Part shown: piece by piece, positions 35,229 through 45,599 of the stretch
How the letters are laid out: each line of letters starts with the position of its first letter
How positions within the stretch are numbered: position 1 is the first letter of the stretch
Source of the DNA: Sphingosinicella terrae
GTDB taxonomy: Bacteria; Pseudomonadota; Alphaproteobacteria; Sphingomonadales; Sphingomonadaceae
Direction of reading: 5' to 3'
Assembly: GCF_003347635.1 (NCBI RefSeq)
Contig: NZ_QDFY01000001.1
Coordinates: forward strand, 186,001-250,000
DNA length: 64,000 nucleotides
Made by a program: the position numbers and the translations under genes
The notes under the pieces: model-generated
Databases searched by the model: none
The model's input: the letters and a program-made list of their open reading frames with translations, nothing else
What the model was told of the DNA's origin: nothing

Positions 35229-36224
35229 TCAGTCCCGTCGCCGCCTGACCCGCGCCCGGAAATAGCTGCCATACGAACCGATCCGCTCGATCAGCCGGAA
35301 CCGCTGCCCGTCCCACACCCATTCCTCATAAGTGCTCGGATAGGCGATCGCCCCCCGCTGCCCGGAGATCAGCCGCCCGCTGGTTTCGCTGCGGTCGGCA
35401 TTGTCGGTCGGTACGGCCGGACCGCTCCTCTCACTCATCGAGAGCTCGACATCGAACGAGGCGGGACGCGCGTCGCTGCCGTCGGCCCGCCTCCCGACCA
35501 TGACGAGGGCATGGCCGTAATGAGGGCCGGCGTGACACGGCACCAGGATGACGGCCTGGCGCGCATCGAGCGGCCACGATTGCGTCGGATAGTCGGCGGG
35601 ATCCAGCCTCGGGTCGCAGTCTTCTGCCCCGCGCCACTCCGCGACCCGCCGCGCCGACGGCCGGATCACCGGGCCATCGCGCGGCGCGATCCGCTCCGTC
35701 CGCACCGGAGGGGGCGGGGGCGCGGGCATGGTCGAGGCCGCCCTCGTGCCGGTCGCGACGATCGCAGTGACCGTTCCCGTACGCCCTTGGCGCGCGTCCA
35801 TGTCGCGCAACGCCGCGGCGCTGCCTTGCGCCGAAATGGGGTGGCGTTCTCCGCCGGCGACGACTTGGACGCTGCGCGCCTGCGCCAGCGCTCGCGCCGC
35901 CGCCATGGCCGATCCCGCGGGGACGACCAGGAGGATCTCCCGCTGGACGAGGGCGAAGAGCTGCCCGTCGATCAATAGGGAGTGAGGCCCGGGTCCCCAG
36001 ACGCCGTCCGTATCGGCGGCGATCTCGACCGCCGCCTCCGGCCCCGCCTCGCGCCGCACATGCAGATGGACATTGATGTTCGCCGGCTGGCCCATCGCCG
36101 AGCTCACCTGGAAGCGAAGGCCGTTGTCGCACACGGACACCCAGTGTCCAAAGTTCCGCTGCGTCTCGTCAGGCGCCGCCGCCGTGATCGTCGCGGCTAG
36201 CGCCAGAAGTGGGAAGGCCGGCAT
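35229..36224 (-). CDS. DUF1176 domain periplasmic protein
   Basis: A 331-residue exported protein. The ATG at 36224 follows GGGAGCAGCAGC. After a short signal peptide (FPLLALAATITAAA) come NFGHWVSVCDNGLRFQVSS and beta-rich segments, then a Pro-rich linker near 165-180 and the C-terminal DUF1176 hallmarks VAEWRGAEDCDPR, VILVPCHAG and YPSTYEEWVWDGQRFRLIE. Two or more Cys could form disulfides. DUF1176 proteins are periplasmic, of unknown function. The gene stands alone; its downstream neighbour converges. Confidence 0.8.
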   Translation of the reverse strand: MPAFPLLALAATITAAAPDETQRNFGHWVSVCDNGLRFQVSSAMGQPANINVHLHVRREAGPEAAVEIAADTDGVWGPGPHSLLIDGQLFALVQREILLVVPAGSAMAAARALAQARSVQVVAGGERHPISAQGSAAALRDMDARQGRTGTVTAIVATGTRAASTMPAPPPPPVRTERIAPRDGPVIRPSARRVAEWRGAEDCDPRLDPADYPTQSWPLDARQAVILVPCHAGPHYGHALVMVGRRADGSDARPASFDVELSMSERSGPAVPTDNADRSETSGRLISGQRGAIAYPSTYEEWVWDGQRFRLIERIGSYGSYFRARVRRRRD

Positions 36225-36333
36225 GCTGCTGCTCCCGTCAACGCGCTGTCGGCCGCCTTTTTGCGTCGCGATCGCTTGAGGATTGGCTGGGGCATGCCGG
36301 ACCGGCCGGTCAAGTCACCATCCCGGGGTCTCT

Positions 36334-36660
36334 CTACCTTCCTTGGCGCCCGATCTCGAACAGCGGCTTGTTGTGCCTCCTTGCGGCGCCCGAGCTTCGC
36401 AGGAACTCCGGATCGGTGAACCCCTTCGTCTCCTGGTAGAGCGCCTCGACCGCCTCCTCGAGCATCGGCATTCGGTAATCGGGATCGCGGCGCTTCGCCT
36501 CGGCCGCCAAGAGATCGGCCTCGCCGACCAGCGTCGACAGCAGCATCCATTCCTCGCCTTGACGGCCGCCCCGTCCGGCGAGGATCTGCAGCGCCTGCCG
36601 AAGGTCCCGTTCCGCGCCTGCAAGCCGCGCTTGCAGTGCGTCCGTCGCTGGCGCCCTCAT
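36334..36660 (-). CDS. Small helical protein of unknown function
   Basis: About 108 residues from the internal ATG at 36660; the frame is open to 36768 but that extension is low-complexity and overlaps the leader of the next gene. The sequence is charged and helical (LQARLAGAERDLRQALQIL, MLEEAVEALYQETKGFTDPEF), with a basic C terminus. No domain recognised and no signal peptide. The weak ribosome-binding site leaves the exact start uncertain. Confidence 0.5.
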   Translation of the reverse strand: MRAPATDALQARLAGAERDLRQALQILAGRGGRQGEEWMLLSTLVGEADLLAAEAKRRDPDYRMPMLEEAVEALYQETKGFTDPEFLRSSGAARRHNKPLFEIGRQGR

Positions 36661-36814
36661 GGCTTCGTATCCATCGGACCGATTTCTTCGAATTTCGCTA
36701 ACGATGCAAGGCAGGCGCCTTGCGTCCGCCTCAGCCGCGTCGGCGCCATGCCCTTCCCGATTGCGCACCCGCTACCGCCGTTCTAGCCTCTCCCCGACAG
36801 GAGACCCCAGACCT

Positions 36815-38785
<1,971 letters not shown>

Positions 38786-38974
38786 GGGGCGTCGCTCATC
38801 ACGGTAGGCAGAGGCCGATCCGCACGACGAAGCTCAAGGCATGCCGTTGGACAGCGGATGCCCTCGTGATTTGAGGACCGGATTGTCCGATAAGCGCCCG
38901 TCCCGATCCTTCAGCGATAAAACCGCAAAGCCGTGGTCGAGCGCCTATCGGAGTTCGCCTCACCCTGGATCGGC

Positions 38975-39017
38975 TTGACAGCAATGGCAGTCGGCCGAGA
39001 TGATGGTAGCGCTATCA
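38975..39017 (+). promoter_or_regulatory. Promoter with a LacI-type operator upstream of the DUF1593 gene
   Basis: A TTGACA -35 hexamer at 38975-38980 is followed 18 bases later by a weak -10 (GATGAT, 38999-39004). Overlapping its end is TGGTAGCGCTATCA (39004-39017), a 14-bp palindrome with one mismatch pair and a central AGCGCT, the usual form of LacI-family operators. It ends 16 bases before the ATG. No LacI gene is in the window. Confidence 0.5.
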
Positions 39018-39033
39018 CGCAGGGGGGGAAACG

Positions 39034-40482
39034 ATGTTTCGACTGGCCATCGCCGCGATTTGTCTCTGCGCCGCCGCAGCGGCTTCGGCCCAATCGGGAC
39101 CGTCTCGAGCGGAAGATGTGTCGAAATCGCGTCTTTTCGTCCTGACCGACATCGATGCCGATCCCGACGACACACAGAGCCTGATCCGCCTGTTGCTCTA
39201 CAGCAATGAGATCGACATCGAGGGCCTCGTTGCCACCACCTCGGTGTGGAAGCGCACCTCGGTCGCCCCGGAATCGATACGCGCGATCATTGAGACCTAC
39301 GGCGAGGTCTTGCCCAATCTTCGCCTGCACGACCCGGACTATCCCGCCGAAGAGGCGCTCGCCGCGCTCGTCTCCCAAGGGCAGCCGCGATACGGCATGA
39401 CCGGGGTCGGAGACGACATGGACTCGCCCGGCTCGGTCGCGCTCGTCGCGGCGATCCTGGACGATGACGACCGCCCGCTCTGGGTCAACGCCTGGGGCGG
39501 CATCAACACGCTGGCACAGGCGCTCTACCGCCTGCGCGAGACTCGCTCGCCGGAAGAGGTCGCCCGGCTCACCCGCAAGCTGTGGGTCTATGCCATCTCC
39601 GACCAGGATGATGCCGGCCCGTGGATCCGCCGCGAGTTTCCCGAGGTGAACTACATCGTCACGCCCGGCGGGGATTATGGCAGCGCGACTTGGGGCGGGA
39701 TCAACCACGTCATCGAGGGAATCGACAACGCGACGATCAGCAACCGCTGGCTGGCCGAGAACATCCAGCAGGATCACGGAGCGCTCGGCGCCGCCTATCC
39801 CGATGTTGCGTGGAGCGTGGAAGGCGATACGCCAGCGTTTCTCGCGCTGATCCCGAACGGCTTGAGCGTACCCGAGAACCCCGCATGGGGCGGTTGGGGC
39901 GGGCGCTATCGGCTCTATGCGCCCGCGCCGATGTCCGACAATTCGAACAACGCGGTCGCCGGCGTGATCTTCGATCCCGAGACGCGGCCGATCTGGACCA
40001 ACGCGGAGGACGCCTATGGCCCGCCGCTGCGGCCCGAATATGGCCGCTCGCTTCGTCCCGGCGAAGTGGTCGAGACCAGCGCGCGAGCGACGCTATGGCG
40101 TTGGCGCGACGCCTTCCAGAACGACTTCGCCGCGCGGATGGACTGGACGATCAGGCCCTATGGCGAAGCCAACCACCCGCCTGTCGTCAGGCTCCAAGGT
40201 GCGAATGCGATCACCGTCCGGTCCGGGCAGGCCTTCGGCCTCAGCGCCCGTGGCACCAGCGACCCGGACGGCGACAGCCTGACCTATTACTGGTTCCACT
40301 ATCCCGAACCCGGAAGCTGGCACGGCGACCTCTCGATCGGGGCCGAGAACGCGGACGGTGTCTGGATTACCGCGCCCGAAGTGAGGCAGCGTGAGACGCT
40401 GCACGTCATTCTCGCTGTGACCGACAAAGGCAGCCCGCCGCTGACGCGCTACGAACGGGTCGTGGTGACGGTCGAGCCCTAA
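39034..40482 (+). CDS. DUF1593 secreted nucleoside-hydrolase-like protein
   Basis: A 482-residue exported protein. ATG after GGGGGGGAAACG; signal peptide [16 protein letters not shown]. The N-terminal domain has [21 protein letters not shown], the Asp-rich metal site seen in nucleoside hydrolase folds, then [10 protein letters not shown] and [15 protein letters not shown], as in DUF1593. The C-terminal ~100 residues look like an Ig/cadherin-like domain ([20 protein letters not shown]). Members are often linked to polysaccharide utilisation and are sometimes called cellulose-binding proteins. The LacI-like operator upstream fits a sugar-regulated gene. Substrate unknown. Confidence 0.83.
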   Translation: MFRLAIAAICLCAAAAASAQSGPSRAEDVSKSRLFVLTDIDADPDDTQSLIRLLLYSNEIDIEGLVATTSVWKRTSVAPESIRAIIETYGEVLPNLRLHDPDYPAEEALAALVSQGQPRYGMTGVGDDMDSPGSVALVAAILDDDDRPLWVNAWGGINTLAQALYRLRETRSPEEVARLTRKLWVYAISDQDDAGPWIRREFPEVNYIVTPGGDYGSATWGGINHVIEGIDNATISNRWLAENIQQDHGALGAAYPDVAWSVEGDTPAFLALIPNGLSVPENPAWGGWGGRYRLYAPAPMSDNSNNAVAGVIFDPETRPIWTNAEDAYGPPLRPEYGRSLRPGEVVETSARATLWRWRDAFQNDFAARMDWTIRPYGEANHPPVVRLQGANAITVRSGQAFGLSARGTSDPDGDSLTYYWFHYPEPGSWHGDLSIGAENADGVWITAPEVRQRETLHVILAVTDKGSPPLTRYERVVVTVEP

Positions 40483-40486
40483 TTGA

Positions 40487-40509
40487 TTACGGGGACACAA
40501 TACTAATTG
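40487..40509 (+). repeat. Left copy of the TTACGGGGACACAATACT direct repeat
   Basis: TTACGGGGACACAATACTAA begins four bases after the DUF1593 stop. A near-identical copy lies at 41073-41096 in the same orientation, bracketing the transposase stub and a small gene. Confidence 0.75.
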
Positions 40510-40535
40510 CCGACGGCTCGTCTTCCGCCATGTGA

Positions 40536-40772
40536 CGAGTCATCGCTATCCTCGCCCGCATCGTGGTGCCCGGCGCCGCGCACCATGTGACGCAGCGCGG
40601 CGACCGGCGGCTGCCGACCTTCTTCGGCGACCGCGACCGCAGGCTCTCTCTCGATCGGCTGCGCGAAGGCTGCGCCCATGCCGGCGTGCGCTGCCTGGCC
40701 TGGAGCATGATGGACAATCACGTGCACCTGATCCTGGTGCCGGAGTGCGCCGAGAGGCTGCGCGCAAAATGA
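40536..40772 (+). pseudogene. Truncated REP-associated tyrosine (Y1/HUH) transposase
   Basis: The frame reads ARIVVPGAAHHVTQRGDRR near its start and then WSMMDNHVHLILVPE, which holds the His-x-His pair of Y1 transposases, and stops after about 75 codons. Intact TnpA-REP proteins are around 150-250 residues and carry the catalytic Tyr further on, which is missing here. No ATG start is left (only GTG codons at 40563/40566). Such enzymes are domesticated relatives of IS200/IS605 transposases that mobilise REP palindromes, of which several families are present in this window. Confidence 0.78.
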
Positions 40773-40842
40773 CGCTGCTGTAGGCGGCGGAGCCTGCGGG
40801 CGAACTCAACGTTGATGGAATCTCAATCCGAGGAGGACCATT

Positions 40843-41058
40843 TTGGCTTACCATGGCAGATATGAGACGCCGACTGAGCTCCTGCACGACGCCGATTTGA
40901 GTTCCGACGAAAAAATCAAAATGCTTGAATCGTGGCGAGACGATAAAGAGGCGTATATGCGAGCGTCGGATGAAGGCATGCAAGGCAGTAGCCGATCAGA
41001 ATTTCTCAGAATGATCGAAAACGCACTGGCTTCGCTGCGAGCGAGTTCTTCGAAGTGA
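40843..41058 (+). CDS. Small charged helical protein, unlike neighbours in base composition
   Basis: A 71-residue protein starting at a TTG (40843) with an excellent GAGGAGGACC ribosome-binding site. Contains TPTELLHDADLSSDEKIKML followed by a charged helix (ESWRDDKEAYMRASDEGM). This resembles a group of small alphaproteobacterial proteins with 'xPxEVLxDxxLTxEEKxxIL' near the N terminus, whose role is unknown. The gene is much richer in A/T than its surroundings and lies between the two direct repeats, so it may have arrived by transfer. Confidence 0.65.
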   Translation: MAYHGRYETPTELLHDADLSSDEKIKMLESWRDDKEAYMRASDEGMQGSSRSEFLRMIENALASLRASSSK

Positions 41059-41072
41059 TTGAAGCGCACCAC

Positions 41073-41096
41073 TTACGGGGACACGATACTTAATTC
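41073..41096 (+). repeat. Right copy of the TTACGGGGACACGATACT direct repeat
   Basis: TTACGGGGACACGATACTTA, the partner of the copy at 40487-40509; 563 bases lie between the two copies. Confidence 0.75.
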
Positions 41097-41331
41097 TCCC
41101 GCCGGCGCGTTCCAGCGAGCCGTCCATATCCTGAATCGGTGACAGCGCATTTTTTGTGCACTGGCTGCCGAACGCACGGTTCGCGTGTCGAGGCGATCCG
41201 CGCCTTGCGAACTGCCACGCGAGATAAGCTACCAATCTCGGATCGGCGTGGGGCAGCCGGCTCAGCAAAGCCGGCATTGGCTTCGTATGCCGCTACACAC
41301 TATTTCGCGCGAACGCCCCGAGCCTGAAGTC

Positions 41332-42813
41332 TCAAGCGATCCACCCGAGCCTCATCTTCCTGCGCGGCCGGTACGCGCTCGCCGGCAGCGGCCGGTATCC
41401 CACCGCGAAATAGCGGAACGCATCCGCATAATGGCTGGTCCAGTCGTGCACCGGCCGCAGCCCATATTCCTGCCGCCGCTCGTCATAGTCGCGCCGGTAC
41501 ATGCGCAGCGCCTCGATCCCGCGCGCGCAGCGCGTCCGGTCGAACCAGCAGCGCGGCAGCAATTGCCGTACCGCCTGGATACCGTCCTCGACCGGCAGGT
41601 TCGGACAGATCGTCGCGTGGATGCCGAGCTCGCGCAGCGTCTCGATCCGGCTCTTGCCGGTGCCGAGCTCGCGCACCGCGGCGTCGTGCGGCAGGAAATG
41701 GTCGCCCCACAGCCAGGTGCCGCCGGCGCGGCCGTGCCGCTCGCGCGACCGGTCGAGCTCGCTTGCATACCAGTCGAGGCCGACGCCCTCGCCCTTGATG
41801 ACGTCGATCACCCGCGTCTCGCCGGCCAGGCCGTGCGGCTGGAACAGCCAGATCACCGTCGAATCCGCCATGCCCAGGTCCCAGGCGGTATGGACGCGCA
41901 GCGCCGGGTCGAACGGCACCTCGGCGATCCGCCCGGCCGCCTCGGCCGCCGCAATCTCCTTGCCCCAATAGGCGCCGCGCACCGCCGCATCGAAGCTGCA
42001 CTCATATTCCTGGGCATATTCCTCGTCGTCGAGCGTCTTGCGCACATCGGCCAGCTCCTTGTCGCTGAGCAGCCGCGTCTCCGAGGCCTTGAGCGTGAGC
42101 TGCATCCAGTCGGGATCGCTCCCCGCCTTCTTCCACATCTTCCAGAAGGCGTTCTTGCCCCTCGGCGTGCCGATGAAGGTCGCCCAGCCCTCGCGGTCGG
42201 ACAGCAAGGGGCGGATCACCCGCGCCCACATGCCCGGCTCCATGTCGCCATATTCGTCGAGCACCACGCCATCGAGATAGAGGCCGCGCAGCCGGTCCGG
42301 ATTGTCGGCGCCGTAGAGGCGGATGCGGGCGCGGTTGTTGGGCAGCTCGACCCACAGCTCCGACGCGTTGACCTTGCGCCGCGGCGCGAACGGCTCGGTA
42401 TATTCCAGGAGATAGTGCCAGGCGATGTCCTTCGCCTGGTTCAGCTGCGGCGCGATATAGGCAAACCGCCCGTCCTTGCGCCGGCAGGTGCTCGCCTTGC
42501 TGATCAGGTCGGCGATGCACGCCACCGTCTTGCCCGCCCGCCGATGCGCCACCGCCACCGCCCACCTTTCCTTGCGCAGGTGCAGGCCGATGAACTGGTG
42601 CCGCGGATCGTAGCCGAGCGCGATCGGTCGCTCCGCCGCCTTCGCCGCTCGCCCGGACGCGCGCGCGCCTTTGGCGCCGGACCCTCCGCGCGAAGCCGGC
42701 TCGCGGGTCGGCATTATTGTGGCCGCCCCTGTGTCCGTCCGGGTCGCGGCGCCGCGACCAGAGGATGGCGCCTCCATGGTCGCGAGATCCGTCGCTGCGT
42801 CCGTCGCGGTCAT
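41332..42813 (-). CDS. Phage terminase large subunit
   Basis: About 493 residues from an ATG at 42813. ATPase motifs: Walker A-like VAHRRAGKTVACIADL and Walker B GLYLDGVVLDEYGDM. The C-terminal nuclease domain begins at HTAWDLGMADSTVIWLF, with further acidic residues (TWLWGDHFLPHDAA). These are the parts of a headful or cos DNA-packaging motor. It is preceded by a small-subunit-like gene, but no portal, protease, capsid or tail gene follows, so this is a prophage remnant. The first ~60 residues are low-complexity and the start may lie further inside. Confidence 0.85.
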   Translation of the reverse strand: MTATDAATDLATMEAPSSGRGAATRTDTGAATIMPTREPASRGGSGAKGARASGRAAKAAERPIALGYDPRHQFIGLHLRKERWAVAVAHRRAGKTVACIADLISKASTCRRKDGRFAYIAPQLNQAKDIAWHYLLEYTEPFAPRRKVNASELWVELPNNRARIRLYGADNPDRLRGLYLDGVVLDEYGDMEPGMWARVIRPLLSDREGWATFIGTPRGKNAFWKMWKKAGSDPDWMQLTLKASETRLLSDKELADVRKTLDDEEYAQEYECSFDAAVRGAYWGKEIAAAEAAGRIAEVPFDPALRVHTAWDLGMADSTVIWLFQPHGLAGETRVIDVIKGEGVGLDWYASELDRSRERHGRAGGTWLWGDHFLPHDAAVRELGTGKSRIETLRELGIHATICPNLPVEDGIQAVRQLLPRCWFDRTRCARGIEALRMYRRDYDERRQEYGLRPVHDWTSHYADAFRYFAVGYRPLPASAYRPRRKMRLGWIA

Positions 42814-42845
42814 CGGGCGGCCGCCGGCCTTCGCACCCGCTCCGC

Positions 42846-43262
42846 TCACAGATCGTCCCAGCCGCACGGTATCTCGGCGAGCTTCTCTTCCGCTGTCTTG
42901 GACCTCGCCTTTGCCGGCTTCGGAAACGCCTCCGCCTCGGCGGTCGCGGCCGGCGCGGCCGTGCCCGCCTTCAGCCGGCTCTTCCTCTGCGCCGCCTTCG
43001 CCCAGGCGGGCGTCCGCCAGATCAGCGCGCCCTTGACCGGCGGCAGTTCCTCCGGCGCGGGCGCCGGCTCGATCGGCTGGCGCGGCAGCAGCTTGGTGAA
43101 GATCTTGGTCCAGAACAGGGTCTCGTTGGCCTCGTCCTTCTCCACCCACTCCACCAGCCGCTCGACCCCGCCGAGCTTGTCATAGGCCATCAATATCGCC
43201 TCCTTCGCCTCGTTGGTGAGCTTGTTGCGCGACCCCTTGGGCCGCCCGCGTGCCTTGGCCAT
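42846..43262 (-). CDS. Phage protein, putative terminase small subunit
   Basis: A 138-residue basic protein beginning ARGRPKGSRNKLTNEAKEAI, an AT-hook-like start common in proteins encoded just before terminase large subunits. A helical part follows (LGGVERLVEWVEKDEANETLFW, KIFTKLLPRQP), then a Pro/Ala/Lys-rich C-terminal tail ending CGWDDL. The terminase gene starts 33 bases after its stop. The role in DNA recognition is inferred from position and the RGRPKGS motif. Confidence 0.7.
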   Translation of the reverse strand: MAKARGRPKGSRNKLTNEAKEAILMAYDKLGGVERLVEWVEKDEANETLFWTKIFTKLLPRQPIEPAPAPEELPPVKGALIWRTPAWAKAAQRKSRLKAGTAAPAATAEAEAFPKPAKARSKTAEEKLAEIPCGWDDL

Positions 43263-43343
43263 GCTCTGTCCTTTCTCGATGTTCGATGGGGTGGGAGCGC
43301 CCCCTCAGACAATTGCCGTGCGCTCGGACGCCCCGCATGATCC

Positions 43344-43681
43344 CACGCGAAGCCGCGAAGACGCGAAGGGACCAAGAGGTGTCTCGGCAAAGCCCTATTG
43401 GTCATCCCGGCGACTGCCTGTCCTAAGCGCGCCGAAGGGCTGGGGCTCAAGCGCACAGACCGTTGCGGAAATGCGCCGCAGTGCCCGGCTGTCGGCCCCC
43501 CTGTTCTGGGTTCCGGCTTTCGCGGAATGAAGGAGAGGGCCCAGCCGGCGCCCCCCTCCTTCGTCATCCTGGCGAACGCCAGGATCTCGTTTTTCTTCAT
43601 GAAGTCAGAGAGATCCCAGCCTTCGCTGGGATGACGCGGGAGGAGATCGAGACGCCCTTTGCGTCTTCGCGTCTTCGCGTG
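43344..43681. repeat. Nested inverted repeat region including a REP-like palindrome
   Basis: The 634-base gap 43263-43896 has no supported gene. Its outer signal is an inverted pair, CACGCGAAGCCGCGAAGACG at 43344 and CGTCTTCGCGTCTTCGCGTG ending at 43681. Inside lies a family C palindrome, 43562-43634 (GTCATCCTGGCGAACGCCAG and GATCCCAGCCTTCGCTGGGA), and a partial copy at about 43402. The remainder is unassigned. Confidence 0.65.
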
Positions 43682-43896
43682 AAAAAAAGCAGAGCCCGAG
43701 CCGAACGAAGCTTCGCGAGGGCACCGCGGCACGCCTACCCGGCCGGATTGCGCGACGTCCGCCCGCCCTCGGGTCGACCCCGGGCGCAATTCGGACATTT
43801 ACTATTTCGGTAGCTTGCACAAAACGGGAACAAAGTCAAGCCCGATGGGAGGGGCCCGCGCTCCCACCAGTCCCCGCCCGCCTAAATTCGACTATT

Positions 43897-44958
43897 TTAT
43901 TCCCGCGCCCCGGCCTTCACCGCCTGCGCCCAGGCGAGCTCGGCCAGCGGCTCGAGCTTCTCGACCATCTCGGCGGCGTGGGCGGAGGCGGCGTTGCCGC
44001 GGATCAGCCGCCCCTTGATCCCGTGGAGGATGCCCGCGAGGCGAAACAGGTTGAACGCCATGTAGAAATCGAGGTCGGCGATGCCGTCCCGGCCGGTGCG
44101 GCGGCAATAGGCCGCGACATAGTCGGCCTCGCTCGGCAGGTTGAGCGCGGCGAGGTCGCGGCCGGCGAGGGCGTCCGGCATCCGGTACATCATCAGATGG
44201 TAGCTGAAGTCGGCGAGGGGATGGCCGAGCGTCGACAGCTCCCAGTCGAGAACGGCGATCACTTGCGGATGCTCGGGGTGGAAGATCATGTTGTCGCAGC
44301 GAAAGTCGCCGTGGATGATCCGCGGCTGCGGCTCGTCCGGCGGCACGTTCGCCGGCAGCCACTCGCCGAGCCGGTCCATCGCCGCGATCCGGCCCGCCGC
44401 CTCGTCCTCGCGATACTGTCTCGACCAGCGGGCGATCTGGCGGGCGAAATAATTGCCGGGCTTGCCATAGTCGCCGAGCCCCGCCTCTTGCGGATCGATC
44501 CGGTGGAGCGCGGCGATGGTCGCGTTCATCGCGTCGAAATAGGCCGGCCGCTCGGCGGCGGCGATCTCGGGGAAAGCAGGGTCCCAGAAGATCCGTCCCT
44601 GGACCATCTCCATGACGTAGAAGGGGGTGCCGATGACGCTCTCGTCGAGGCACAGGCCGAAGCTGCGGGCGACCGGAAAGCCCTGGCCGGCCAGCGCGCA
44701 GATCACCCGATATTCGCGGTCGACGGCATGGGCGCCCGGCAGCAGCGGCCCGGGCGGCTTGCGGCGCAGCACATAGTCGCGGTCCGGCGTGACCAGCTTG
44801 TAGGTCGGGTTGGACTGGCCGCCCTTGAACTGCTCGATCCTCAACGGCCCGGCAAAGCCCTCGACATGCGACTCCATCCACGCCTCGAGCGGCACCGGGT
44901 CGAAGCGGTGGGCGCTGCGCACCTCGCCGGTGCCGACATTGAGGGCGCTCTTGTCCAC
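43897..44958 (-). CDS. Aminoglycoside-phosphotransferase-like (ACAD10-type) phosphotransferase family protein
   Basis: A 353-residue kinase-like protein. The GTG start at 44958 follows GGAGCGGGAG; the open frame extends far upstream through repeats but that part is not supported. Nucleotide-binding region QFKGGQSNPTYKLVT and YVLRRKPPGPLL; catalytic loop IIHGDFRCDNMIFHPEHPQ followed by the metal Asp in VLDWELSTLGHPLADFSY. This matches the phosphotransferases related to the N-terminal part of ACAD10/11, often linked to unusual acyl-CoA or hydroxy-acid breakdown. No acyl-CoA dehydrogenase is adjacent here. Substrate unknown. Confidence 0.85.
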   Translation of the reverse strand: MDKSALNVGTGEVRSAHRFDPVPLEAWMESHVEGFAGPLRIEQFKGGQSNPTYKLVTPDRDYVLRRKPPGPLLPGAHAVDREYRVICALAGQGFPVARSFGLCLDESVIGTPFYVMEMVQGRIFWDPAFPEIAAAERPAYFDAMNATIAALHRIDPQEAGLGDYGKPGNYFARQIARWSRQYREDEAAGRIAAMDRLGEWLPANVPPDEPQPRIIHGDFRCDNMIFHPEHPQVIAVLDWELSTLGHPLADFSYHLMMYRMPDALAGRDLAALNLPSEADYVAAYCRRTGRDGIADLDFYMAFNLFRLAGILHGIKGRLIRGNAASAHAAEMVEKLEPLAELAWAQAVKAGARE

Positions 44959-45396
44959 TCGACCACTCCCGCTCCGGACCCTGAGCCTCGGGCTAGCCGG
45001 TCGGGGAGGGAGGGTAAAGCGCCCGGTCCGAAGCCCCCTTTTTTCGGCCCCTCCCCCTTGTGGGGAGGGGTGGGGGTGCCGGCCTCCGGCCGGCGCTCGA
45101 CGAAGTCGCGCACCCCCCTCTGTATCCTCCCAAGGGGGAGAGGAAGGTGATCCTGTCGCCCGGACCATTTCACCCCCCACCATGGTAAATTTTTCCGTAA
45201 CCATGCGACATATTCCCTGCGCGCCCGGGACTATGGGGACGAGGAAGGTGGTCGCCGTCCCGGCCGAACCGGCCTCCCGTTCCAGCCCTTTCAGGGCCGG
45301 GCAGGGGCCGGAGCCATTCAGCCGGCGGTTTCTTGGCCGAGCCGCAGGTGCCCGCCCCGCCTCCAGTCGGTACTGACTCACAGAGGGGAAAACCTG
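44959..45396. other. Intergenic region, leader of the small peptide gene
   Basis: A 438-base gap with a family A REP pair at 45048-45143 and then about 250 bases before the peptide gene. This second part probably holds its promoter; a relatively A/T-rich stretch lies at 45180-45215, but no clear -35/-10 pair could be chosen. An AGAGGGGAAAACCTG ribosome-binding site precedes the ATG at 45397. Confidence 0.5.
45048..45143. repeat. Palindromic REP-like pair (family A)
   Basis: Arms CCCCTCCCCCTTGTGGGGAG and TCCTCCCAAGGGGGAGAGG flank a GCCGGCCTCCGGCCGGC hairpin. Between the divergent phosphotransferase gene and the peptide gene. Confidence 0.75.
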
Positions 45397-45528
45397 ATGA
45401 AGAAGATCGACGTCTCGTCCATTCCGGAACTGCGCACCAGCGTCGGGATGCATGGGTCGCTCAAGCAGAAGGAAGTCGGCGGGCCGGTGTGCCTCGGCGT
45501 CTTCCTCGCTTTGCTCTATCTGATCTGA
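45397..45528 (+). CDS. 43-residue peptide, candidate precursor of a modified peptide
   Basis: ATG with a strong AGAGGGGA ribosome-binding site. The first 29 residues are polar (MKKIDVSSIPELRTS, then GMHGSLKQKEVGG) and the last 14 are hydrophobic with a single Cys (PVCLGVFLALLYLI). A polar leader ending in Gly-Gly before a short hydrophobic core is the layout of many ribosomal peptide precursors, though a small one-helix membrane protein is also possible. A strong intrinsic terminator directly follows, then two co-directional, overlapping genes for cupin-like/HEAT-like proteins. A terminator between precursor and enzyme genes is common in such cassettes because it keeps precursor mRNA in excess. 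Function is inferred only. Confidence 0.55.
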   Translation: MKKIDVSSIPELRTSVGMHGSLKQKEVGGPVCLGVFLALLYLI

Positions 45529-45539
45529 GGGAACTGATC

Positions 45540-45575
45540 GGAGCGGGGGCGCCGCGGCGCCCCCGCTCCTTTTCT
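45540..45575 (+). terminator. Intrinsic terminator or attenuator between the peptide gene and the enzyme genes
   Basis: A perfect 14-bp stem (GGAGCGGGGGCGCC with GGCGCCCCCGCTCC, centre GC) followed by TTTTCT. It lies 11 bases after the peptide stop and 24 bases before the next start codon, so partial read-through would set the ratio of peptide to enzyme. Confidence 0.8.
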
Positions 45576-45599
45576 GCCCTCGGGGACAGGGATGAAGCG

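Noticed and set aside
36661-36768. Upstream start of the small helical gene at 36768
   Set aside because: The added residues are charged low-complexity sequence over the leader of the peptidase gene, and no ribosome-binding site is visible.
41258-41277. GCCGGCTCAGCAAAGCCGGC hairpin downstream of the terminase gene as a terminator
   Set aside because: The stem is short and no T-run follows on the minus strand.
41332-43262. Gene transfer agent or complete prophage
   Set aside because: Only terminase genes are present; no portal, protease, capsid or tail genes lie on either side.
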